Positions 1 through 4,739 of a stretch of DNA of 7,779 nt are shown piece after piece (positions within the stretch are counted from its first letter, which is position 1; each line of letters starts with the position of its first letter). Made by a program: the position numbers and the translations under genes. Under the pieces are notes generated by a model. It was not told the DNA's origin and made no database searches. It saw nothing but the letters and a program-made list of their open reading frames with translations. Where the stretch lies: assembly GCA_037147235.1 (NCBI GenBank), contig JBAWVO010000303.1:1-7779 (forward strand). The letters run 5' to 3'. Origin of the DNA: JANXQG01 sp037147235. GTDB lineage: Bacteria; Planctomycetota; Planctomycetia; Pirellulales; Thermoguttaceae.

Positions 1-94
1 CAACACACCTTAACTTTACCCAAAAACTGTCCAGCGCGCCGGGTCCGCCGCAGATAACCCACATGAAGTGAGTTGAAACCTTTTAGCAGAGTGC

Positions 95-122
95 TTGCTA
101 AAATCGTTAAATCTGGTATAAT
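95..122 (+). promoter_or_regulatory. Sigma-70-type extended -10 promoter
   Basis: TTGCTA at 95-100 (-35, four of six consensus bases) is separated by 16 bp from a perfect TATAAT at 117-122. The TATAAT is preceded by TGG (114-116), giving the TGn extended -10 signature. The start site would fall near 128-130. No reading frame with a credible start follows for more than 900 bp. The promoter instead points into a stretch that folds well as RNA, so it most likely drives a non-coding transcript. It is the best promoter match in the window. Confidence 0.6.
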
Positions 123-128
123 CGGAAC

Positions 129-312
129 TTAACCTTGGTCTTGGTGAAGTGCTGCGGATATGCGGGGTCTTCACCTCCGAGCGGGTTGCAATCGGTTTTG
201 TGACCCTTACGCATAAATAAATCCATAGTAGGCAGCGTTACAGCCTGAGCCTTACGTCCGTGGCAACGCAACTCGAAGCGGGAGTTGATTGTTTTCGCTC
301 AATAGCCAACTC
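129..312 (+). ncRNA. Candidate structured non-coding RNA, family not recognised
   Basis: What is seen: downstream of the promoter at 95-122 the + strand folds into a three-way junction. The closing stem pairs 150-158 (TGCTGCGGA) with 257-265 (TCCGTGGCA), nine pairs including one U·G and one G·U. Arm one pairs TATGCG (159-164) with CGCATA (210-215) and continues with GGGT (165-168) to ACCC (203-206) past a 3-nt bulge. CAC/GTG (172-174/200-202) and CCGA/TCGG (177-180/192-195) extend it. Arm two pairs GTAGGCAG (228-235) with CTG (245-247), CCT (250-252) and further bases to 255. A 3' hairpin CAACTC/GAGTTG (269-274/282-287) follows. The two wobble pairs would be mismatches on the other strand, which favours + transcription. 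The signature words of tmRNA, RNase P RNA and SRP RNA are absent. GTTACAGCCTG (237-247) also occurs in E. coli 6S RNA, but the fold is branched rather than one long bulged hairpin, so 6S is only a weak possibility. The ends are inferred from the promoter and the last stem. Confidence 0.45.
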
Positions 313-341
313 TGGGACTCATGTTTTGATCATGTTGCGAA

Positions 342-368
342 CCCAGCGATAAATCGCTGGGCTATTTT
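342..368 (+). terminator. Possible intrinsic terminator of the upstream RNA
   Basis: A perfect 9-bp stem, CCCAGCGAT (342-350) with ATCGCTGGG (353-361), is followed by CTATTTT. The stem is strong but the U-run is short and interrupted. It is correctly placed to end a transcript starting near 129, about 230 nt long. The same palindrome is a common planctomycete dispersed repeat, so termination may be incidental. Confidence 0.35.
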
Positions 369-387
369 CAATCGTCCCTCCAGGACG
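342..387. repeat. Dispersed palindromic repeat, CCCAGCGAT type
   Basis: Two inverted repeats lie side by side: CCCAGCGAT/ATCGCTGGG (342-361) and CGTCC/GGACG (373-377/383-387). They are joined by an AT-rich linker. I recognise this double palindrome as a kind found many times between genes in planctomycete genomes. Only one copy is in the window, so the dispersed nature comes from recognition. Open frames on either strand across it are by-products. Confidence 0.6.
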
Positions 388-421
388 GGGAAAACCATAG
401 GTTGCGCCCATCGCCGAACTT

Positions 422-576
422 GTTCGGCGCGGGTCTCCCGCCCGAGTTCGGCGCGGGTCTCCTGACCCCGCCGAAACGAATGACCGCAGGTCTCCCCGAC
501 GAATGGGAGACCTTCGGTCGGTCGCGTGGCTCGGTCGGAGACCGGCCACAACAGGGGAGACCAGCCACAACAGGGG
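422..576. repeat. GC-rich array of GGTCTCC / GGAGACC words
   Basis: GGTCTCC occurs at 432-438, 456-462 and 489-495. Its reverse complement GGAGACC occurs at 506-512, 537-543 and 556-562, so three words in one orientation are followed by three in the other. Inside the array a 17-bp unit (422-438) recurs at 446-462 with a 24-bp period, and GCCACAACAGGGG (545-557) recurs at 564-576 with a 19-bp period. No supported gene overlaps it. The long open frames here come from the high GC content. Confidence 0.7.
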
Positions 577-620
577 GCGGTTCCTTGTTTTCTTTCCTGT
601 TTTTCTGCTCTTTATATTTC

Positions 621-715
621 GTCGAAAGATTTTATTAGTATTCACCGCGAGAGAACACAAAGGGCGCAAAAGAAAGATTTTATTCCTTGCGTTCTCTGCG
701 CTCTTTTGCGGTGAA
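621..715. repeat. TTCACCGC...GCGGTGAA hairpin repeat, copy 1
   Basis: The core (641-715) starts TTCACCGC and ends GCGGTGAA. Its halves form a long imperfect inverted repeat rich in GAGAACACAAAGGGCGCAAA-like words. An inverted copy lies at 3238-3336. Similarity continues beyond the core on one side only (GTCGAAAG-type flank, 621-640), which sets an asymmetric boundary. Open frames crossing it are not genes. This class is familiar as a dispersed intergenic repeat in planctomycetes and other environmental bacteria. Confidence 0.75.
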
Positions 716-987
716 TCCTCTTGGATATTGTGGCCCATGCCTGCATCCAGCACCGGAAAAATCCACCTTTTCGGCAAATCCTGCTTGGCTATCCAACTGA
801 CCTTGTTTCCTCTTCGCAATGGATGTAGACTCGCCGCTGCATGGTCTTGTGGCCTTGTGATTCGTTGTAAGTACTTCTGTTTCAATGGTTTATGTGATGC
901 GAACCAAGGCGGACGAGAGGCCGATTTTGGCGTCTTGGCTGCCGATTCCGTCCCATCAAATTTCGAGTTGGTTGCCAATCATTTTGC
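716..987. other. Intergenic stretch with no supported gene
   Basis: This 272-bp stretch lies between the hairpin repeat and the promoter of the next gene. It holds several open frames on both strands, but none has a Shine-Dalgarno sequence, a recognisable domain or a plausible hydrophobicity pattern. I see no RNA gene in it. The best small frame (885-1061) is discussed among the rejected items. Confidence 0.5.
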
Positions 988-1036
988 TTGCATTGGAAAC
1001 TGGGGCTTTTAGAATAGAATCTAGCTCCCAGTTTCC
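988..1036 (+). promoter_or_regulatory. Promoter with flanking 10-bp inverted repeat
   Basis: TTGCAT (988-993) lies 16 bp from TAGAAT (1010-1015), a fair sigma-70 match. A second TAGAAT sits at 1015-1020. A perfect 10-bp inverted repeat, GGAAACTGGG (995-1004) and CCCAGTTTCC (1027-1036), has one arm in the spacer and the other at or just after the expected start near 1022. This geometry suits an operator for a dimeric regulator. Alternatively, if transcription starts further upstream, it would form a leader hairpin eight bases ahead of the ribosome binding site (1044-1053). It is likely to control the 1058-2667 pair. Confidence 0.45.
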
Positions 1037-1057
1037 CTGTTTCAAGAGGAGAGTCTT

Positions 1058-1417
1058 ATGAAACGAGCGATCTTGGGGCTATTGGTGGGGGCTGGCGTTG
1101 TGACCTTGGCTGTCTGCCTGTTGGATCGTCGCGGAGAAGTGATGGCCCAGCACGTCGTGCCGTGTTCGCAGCCTGGTCCGCAACCCATAAGCGGCGGCGA
1201 ATTGATCGCCGTGCCTTCGCCGATGGGAGACAAAGGGCAATTGTTGACCGTCCTCGATCCCCGTCAACAAACGATGGGTGTATACTGGATCGAGGCGAGT
1301 ACGGGTAAGATTACTCTCCGCAGCGTTCGCAACATTCGTTTCGATTTGATGATGACGGACTTCAACGGCGAAAATCCCTTACCACGGGAGATTCGTTTGC
1401 AGTTGGAACAAAGGTAA
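1058..1417 (+). CDS. Conserved hypothetical membrane-anchored small protein, 119 aa
   Basis: The function is unknown. The product has a short positive N-terminus (MKR), a hydrophobic helix at about residues 4-22, then a soluble part of about 95 residues that would face the periplasm. The helix is followed by DRRGE, which suits an uncleaved signal anchor better than a cleaved signal, although VMA (28-30) could be a weak cleavage site. The segment at 46-82 (GGELIAVPSP, LTVLDPRQQTMGVYW) and the C-terminus (SVRNIRFDL, NGENPLPREIRLQLEQR) resemble a planctomycete conserved-hypothetical family from memory. The start is supported by a purine-rich site, AAGAGGAGAG (1044-1053), four bases before ATG. 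The stop lies five bases before the next gene, and the AAGG that serves that gene overlaps this stop codon. The two proteins are therefore probably translated together and may work together. Confidence 0.85.
   Translation: MKRAILGLLVGAGVVTLAVCLLDRRGEVMAQHVVPCSQPGPQPISGGELIAVPSPMGDKGQLLTVLDPRQQTMGVYWIEASTGKITLRSVRNIRFDLMMTDFNGENPLPREIRLQLEQR
1411..1414 (+). promoter_or_regulatory. Ribosome binding site embedded in the upstream stop
   Basis: AAGG sits eight bases before the ATG at 1423 and overlaps the last codon and stop of the 119-aa gene. This placement suggests translational coupling between the two genes. Confidence 0.5.
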
Positions 1418-1422
1418 CCTTC

Positions 1423-2667
1423 ATGGCTCAGAAGTATTACAACGTCGCCGATTCAGCCAAGATGCTTGGCGTTTCGTCGGCTGATATTAATGATATGGTC
1501 CTCCGTCGGGAACTCTACGGATACCGCGACGGTGCCGACTGGAAGTTCAAGGCAGAGGACATCGAACGCGTGGCCGCGGAGCGTGGTGCCGGCGGGCACG
1601 GGGAAGAAGGCGACAATGTACTGGCCAGCGAGTTCGAGTTGGGCCATTCCGACCCCGGATTGTCCGGCACGGTAATCGGTGGCGATAAGAAGCGTTCGCC
1701 CGCCGAGAGCGACATCCATCGCATGGAAAGCGACGTGAAGCTGGTTCAGGACAAGACGGGCGTCAGCGATCTCAATCTTCTGGAAAGCGGCATCGATCTG
1801 GCCGGCCCGAAGCAGTCGCCCAAAGCAAAGAAAAGCGATGTCGGCTCGAAGGGCTCGCAGTTTGACGACCTCGACATGACGTTGGATCAGGATCTCACGC
1901 TGGAAGACAGCATCATCACCGTTGCGCCTAGCAAGGCCGCTGCGTTTGCCGATTCGGCCGGCAAAGCATCGGATTCGGCCGTTGATCTCGGCGGTGCGAA
2001 GCATGACGACGACGACCTCGTGCTCGGCGGCAGCGGCACCGGAAGCGATATTTCGATGGGCGGCGACAGCGGCATTTCGCTCGTCGATCTAGCCGACAGC
2101 GGTCTCTCGTTGGAATCTCCGTTGAACCTAAGCTCGAATGAAGAGTCTCTGGAACTCGGCGAAGATGATCTTTTGGGAATGGCCTCGGGCGTGGGCGGCA
2201 TTTCCGGTCTGAAAGGCGAAGATGACTTCCAGCTCACGCCGATGGAAGACCTCAGCGACGGCGAGGACTCGGAAAGCGGCTCGCAAGTGATCGCCCTGGA
2301 TACCGAGGGCGAAGGCGACGAGTCGGCCACGATGGTTGCCAGCAGCGGCACGTCCGTGGCCGCCATGCTCGACGAAGATATCGGGGACGTGTCGATGCTG
2401 GCCGGGATGCCGTTGATGGCCGCCGCCACGGACCTCAGCCTGGCGGGTCCCGAGGGCATGGCCATGGGTGGCTTCGATTCGTCCGCCGCACTGCCCGAGG
2501 CCCCTTATTCCATTTGGATGATTTTGGGTCTCGCGGGTGTTTCCCTGACCTTGGTCCTTGTCGGCATGATGATGTACGAGTTGTTGCGAAACATGTGGGG
2601 ATTTGAAAAGCCGATCGAGTTCAATACCGGGCTCTTGGATGGAATTCTCGGCTGGTTCGAGAAGTAG
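1423..2667 (+). CDS. Membrane-tethered MerR/excisionase-like HTH protein, 414 aa
   Basis: Three parts are visible. Residues 5-54 form a helix-turn-helix of the excisionase/MerR winged type: an N-terminal helix with AKMLGVSSADI, a RRELYGYRDGADWKFKAEDI wing and recognition segment, then a basic and acidic helix. Residues 55-360 are low-complexity and rich in Asp, Glu, Ser and Gly. They contain recurring short phrases of the type D/E-SGI/L-S/D-L (SDLNLLESGIDL, GDSGISLVDLADSGLSL), and no folded domain is recognised. Residues 362-388 form one clear transmembrane helix, followed by about 26 residues with a Trp- and Phe-containing amphipathic end. With a cytoplasmic HTH, the C-terminus should lie outside the membrane. 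The role is unknown. Binding a DNA site near the membrane, or scaffolding through the acidic linker, are inferences. It follows the 119-aa gene by five bases. I recall similar HTH-acidic-TM proteins as conserved in planctomycetes. Confidence 0.9.
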   Translation: MAQKYYNVADSAKMLGVSSADINDMVLRRELYGYRDGADWKFKAEDIERVAAERGAGGHGEEGDNVLASEFELGHSDPGLSGTVIGGDKKRSPAESDIHRMESDVKLVQDKTGVSDLNLLESGIDLAGPKQSPKAKKSDVGSKGSQFDDLDMTLDQDLTLEDSIITVAPSKAAAFADSAGKASDSAVDLGGAKHDDDDLVLGGSGTGSDISMGGDSGISLVDLADSGLSLESPLNLSSNEESLELGEDDLLGMASGVGGISGLKGEDDFQLTPMEDLSDGEDSESGSQVIALDTEGEGDESATMVASSGTSVAAMLDEDIGDVSMLAGMPLMAAATDLSLAGPEGMAMGGFDSSAALPEAPYSIWMILGLAGVSLTLVLVGMMMYELLRNMWGFEKPIEFNTGLLDGILGWFEK

Positions 2668-2756
2668 TCGCGTAGGTAGCGAGTGGCAACACCGGACGCG
2701 GAACGGCCTTCTTGGGCCGTCACGGAAAGTTGTTCAACTTTGAAAGGAGTCAAGTT
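2668..2756 (+). promoter_or_regulatory. Leader with two small hairpins before the lipoprotein gene
   Basis: ACGGCC (2703-2708) pairs with GGCCGT (2715-2720). AAAGTTG (2726-2732) pairs with CAACTTT (2735-2741), one base before the strong Shine-Dalgarno GAAAGGAG (2742-2749). The second hairpin touches the ribosome binding site and could modulate translation. No good -35/-10 pair is seen, so the downstream gene may be read from the upstream promoter. Confidence 0.35.
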
Positions 2757-3038
2757 ATGAAGGCCGCAGGATGGGGCCTCTTGGTCATGGCGGCCGGCAT
2801 GTTCGCGCCGGTGGCCGGATGCTATGTTCCCAAATCGCAACTTGTCAATTTTGAGACGACCAACCGCGTTTTGGCCGAGCAAAACCGTGCGCAACTTGTC
2901 GAAATCGAAAATCTCAAGGCCCATTCGCGCCAAACCGAGGATCAACTGATCCGCGCCGAGCAGGAACTGGCCGCACGCGATCAGGCCGTTCCCAAAGGCC
3001 CAAGGATCACGGGCGACCTCGCCCGCCCGAGCCAATAA
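2757..3038 (+). CDS. Small coiled-coil lipoprotein, 93 aa
   Basis: The ATG at 2757 is chosen because GAAAGGAG (2742-2749) lies seven bases upstream and a lipoprotein signal follows at once. A longer in-frame start at 2712 would bury that site. Residues 1-21 are a signal with a hydrophobic core, ending in the lipobox V19-A-G-C22. Cys22 would be lipidated and the protein anchored to a membrane. Residues about 30-75 are charged and heptad-like (NRVLAEQNRAQLVEIENL, then TEDQLIRAEQELAARD), suggesting a coiled coil. The last 18 residues are Pro- and Gly-rich. The N-terminal part resembles, from memory, the start of planctomycete OmpA-family lipoproteins, which continue into a peptidoglycan-binding domain that is absent here. 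It may therefore be a shortened relative or an Lpp-like spacer. It is the last gene before a repeat-filled gap. Confidence 0.85.
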   Translation: MKAAGWGLLVMAAGMFAPVAGCYVPKSQLVNFETTNRVLAEQNRAQLVEIENLKAHSRQTEDQLIRAEQELAARDQAVPKGPRITGDLARPSQ

Positions 3039-3066
3039 TTTCCCTCCGTGTTTCATCCGTGACCAA

Positions 3067-3093
3067 TTCCCTCCCTCTCCCCCCTTTCTCCCC
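3067..3093. repeat. 27-bp homopyrimidine tract
   Basis: Every base from 3067 to 3093 on the + strand is C or T. The tract belongs to a wider pyrimidine-rich strand (3039-3222) that also contains C8 at 3213-3220. Such tracts are slippage-prone and can adopt unusual helices. No coding role is seen. Confidence 0.6.
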
Positions 3094-3118
3094 ATCTTTT
3101 CGTGTTTTTCGTGCCTTT

Positions 3119-3206
3119 CGTGGTTCCTCTCTTTCCCTATCCGTGTCTTCTGTGTCATCCGTGGTTCCTCTCTTTCCCTATCCGTGTCTTCTGTGTCATC
3201 CGTGGT
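3119..3206. repeat. Perfect 41-bp tandem repeat of the 'ATCCGTG' type
   Basis: Copy one is 3119-3159 and copy two is 3160-3200, identical over 41 bp. The first six bases of a third copy (CGTGGT) follow at 3201-3206. The unit is built from phrases such as GTGTCTTCTGTGTCATCCG, and related words (CGTGTTTTTCGTGCCTTTCG) precede it from 3101. On the complementary strand it reads as ACACAGAAGACACGG-type DNA, a frequent intergenic repeat in planctomycetes. It produces repetitive open frames in both directions that are not genes. Confidence 0.85.
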
Positions 3207-3237
3207 CAATATCCCCCCCCGTCCTCAAAGAACCAAA

Positions 3238-3336
3238 TTCACCGCAAAAGAACGCAGAGAACGCAAAAGATAGAATCTTTCTTTTCTTTTGCGCCCTTTG
3301 TGTTCTCTCGCGGTGAAGCTAATAAATTCTATCGAC
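3238..3336. repeat. TTCACCGC...GCGGTGAA hairpin repeat, copy 2 (inverted)
   Basis: The 80-bp core (3238-3317) is itself an imperfect inverted repeat and is the reverse complement of the core at 641-715, with a few substitutions and a small length difference in the loop. The one-sided flank of copy one (621-640) is also matched here, inverted, at 3318-3336. The hairpin follows the lipoprotein gene and could end transcription in either direction, but it lacks a proper U-run. Confidence 0.75.
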
Positions 3337-3372
3337 AGCAGGCGGTATTGAACCTACACTCTTCCGACCGCA

Positions 3373-3408
3373 TAGGGTAAAATGGAACGTGTACTTCGTT
3401 CCGTACCC
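3373..3408 (+). promoter_or_regulatory. Leader stem-loop and weak promoter before resB
   Basis: GGGTA (3375-3379) pairs with TACCC (3404-3408), and inside it GGAACG (3384-3389) pairs with CGTTCC (3397-3402). The stem has 11 pairs with a small asymmetric internal loop (AAAT opposite G). TAAAAT (3378-3383) overlaps the left arm and is the best -10 candidate. The -35 is poor: TACACT at a 17-bp spacing, or TTGAAC at 3348-3353, which is too far away. The element ends 20 bases before the resB ATG. It could be an operator or a leader hairpin. The promoter call is weak. Confidence 0.35.
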
Positions 3409-3428
3409 TGCCTCTCACTCGCCTACTT

Positions 3429-4739
3429 ATGTCCTATACCGATTCCCCATCTTCCCGGCGGCCCATGCTGGTTTCCTTCGTACTCGCCTTACTCAAGGTG
3501 GTGGGGTCGCTCGTCTTGACGGTCACGATTCTGGTCGTCTTGGTCGCGATCCTCCTCTGGGGGATGGCGGTTGAAGCGAAATACGGCGAAACGGTAGCCA
3601 AGTTTGGCATTTACGGGGCGTGGTGGTTCAACACCCTAGGATTGCTCCTTGGGCTCAACTCGGCCGCGGCACTCGTTCTCCGCTTGCCATGGAAGTTGCA
3701 GCATCTAGGATTCATCATCCCTCACCTGGGGTTGATCGTGCTGCTGGTAGGCTGCTTTGTCAGCCGACACTACGGGATTGAGGCCACGCTCTCGGTGTTT
3801 GAGGGCCAGTCGAGCGATCTTGCGTATAAGGGATCTTCGCAGCACGTCGAACTTGACGGCCAGCAGCACTTCCGTTTAAGGGTGATCTCGGCGGATAAGC
3901 AACAGAAGGCCGGTGAGTCAATCAAGGTGCCGTTCACGTCAGGCCCGTTCAATTGGGACGACTATCGAAAGAAAACGCTGGAGTTCTTCGTTTGGTCACT
4001 GGCGCATCGCGATCAAGGTGTCCTTTATGACCGCAACGGCGTTCGCCTTGAGGTTCTCGATTATTTTAGCAATTCGGAAATCGTCCCAGCGGCAGATCAG
4101 TCTGGTTTTTCAGCACGGGCTTTACCTTTTGATAAGAATAAGAGCAATGACCGTTCTCGCGTACGACAAGCCTATGTACGGCTTACGGTGGACGAGCAGA
4201 GCGAAGAGTTTTGGATGCCCTGTTCCTCGCCTGATCGGCTGGATAGTCTTTCCTTGGCTATTCCCAAGCAATTGCTGAAGAAGTCCGTCGCCGGCAAGGG
4301 GCGCCGAGTGGATCTGAGCTTCGCGCCCGAGTCGTTCCCCATAGGCTATACAATTTACCTTCGCAAGGCATGGCGCAAGCTAGATCCGGGAACCCGCCAG
4401 CCCTCGTTCTACGGCAGCGAGATCGACCTTGTGCCGAACGAACATGCGGCCCCATCCTCCGGCAAAGAGGTGCCTAAATATGAAAACCTTCTGGTAACGC
4501 TCAACGCGCCCTTGGACTTCGCCGATCCGGCATTTCCAGGGCGGTCGTACCGGATGTTCCAATCGACGATGGACGGCCCCTACAACCCTGAAGAAGTTGG
4601 GCTGAAGTTGGGTGAGTCGGCCTATTTGTCCGGTTTTACGCTCAACTACGACCCGGGACGCGGATTGACCTATATGGGTTGCCTGTTGATTTGCGCCGGC
4701 ATTGTCGTCGCCTATTTTGTCAGGTTAAAAAGCAAATGA
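3429..4739 (+). CDS. resB: Cytochrome c biogenesis protein ResB (Ccs1/CcsB), 436 aa
   Basis: ResB works with CcsA in system II cytochrome c maturation, forming the membrane complex that moves haem outward and supports its attachment to apocytochromes. Predicted membrane helices are at 18-44, 63-84, 93-112 and 412-432, with a large extracytoplasmic domain (about 113-410) between helices three and four, the normal ResB plan. Family marks are the short loop VEAKYGE (48-54), WWF (65-67), RLPWKLQHLGFIIPHLGL (85-102) with His92 and His99, EGQ (125-127), YRMFQST (374-380) and LNYDPGRGLTYMG (405-417) leading into the last helix. The histidine in helix three suits a haem-contacting residue. No Shine-Dalgarno sequence precedes the ATG at 3429. 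A later ATG (residue 13) is also possible and would still keep all helices. The gene ends in an ATGA overlap with ccsA, so the two are translationally coupled. Confidence 0.93.
   Translation: MSYTDSPSSRRPMLVSFVLALLKVVGSLVLTVTILVVLVAILLWGMAVEAKYGETVAKFGIYGAWWFNTLGLLLGLNSAAALVLRLPWKLQHLGFIIPHLGLIVLLVGCFVSRHYGIEATLSVFEGQSSDLAYKGSSQHVELDGQQHFRLRVISADKQQKAGESIKVPFTSGPFNWDDYRKKTLEFFVWSLAHRDQGVLYDRNGVRLEVLDYFSNSEIVPAADQSGFSARALPFDKNKSNDRSRVRQAYVRLTVDEQSEEFWMPCSSPDRLDSLSLAIPKQLLKKSVAGKGRRVDLSFAPESFPIGYTIYLRKAWRKLDPGTRQPSFYGSEIDLVPNEHAAPSSGKEVPKYENLLVTLNAPLDFADPAFPGRSYRMFQSTMDGPYNPEEVGLKLGESAYLSGFTLNYDPGRGLTYMGCLLICAGIVVAYFVRLKSK

Noticed and set aside
1..64. Possible ends of genes running off the left edge: an 18-residue + strand tail ending in TAA at 55-57, and a - strand frame starting at 64.
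   Set aside because: Both are too short to show any family signal, and the - strand frame has no visible ribosome binding site. Neither can be supported from this window.
129..312. tmRNA, SRP RNA, RNase P RNA or a known riboswitch.
   Set aside because: The expected signatures (GGAAGGAAGCAGCC of SRP RNA, GAGGAAAGTCCGG of RNase P, a CCA-ended acceptor arm of tmRNA, cobalamin or TPP boxes) are not present. No gene follows closely enough for a riboswitch.
641..715. CRISPR array or insertion-sequence end for the TTCACCGC element.
   Set aside because: There are only two copies, far apart and inverted, with no spacers, no transposase and no visible target-site duplication.
319..978. 219-residue open frame on the - strand, with overlapping + strand frames between 330 and 1012.
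   Set aside because: It runs across the CCCAGCGAT palindrome, the GGTCTCC array and the TTCACCGC hairpin. Its product is the familiar translation of such repeats, with no domain or consistent hydrophobicity.
885..1061. 58-codon + strand frame ending in an ATGA overlap with the 119-aa gene.
   Set aside because: The overlap is suggestive, but there is no Shine-Dalgarno sequence before the ATG at 885. The frame runs through the promoter and inverted repeat at 988-1036, and the product is unrecognised. Conservation of the frame in relatives would be needed.
2505..3209. 234-residue - strand frame beginning with repetitive DTEDTDRERE-like sequence.
   Set aside because: Its start lies in the 41-bp tandem repeat and the rest is antisense to the lipoprotein gene and the end of the HTH gene. 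This is the usual artefact of that repeat.
3059..3380. Ser/Phe/Val-rich + strand frames of 85 and 92 residues.
   Set aside because: They are translations of the tandem and hairpin repeats, with no independent coding evidence.
4679..4735. Upstream in-frame start for ccsA at 4679.
   Set aside because: It would add 19 basic residues before the signal peptide and lies well inside resB. The ATGA-overlapping start at 4736 gives a proper signal sequence.
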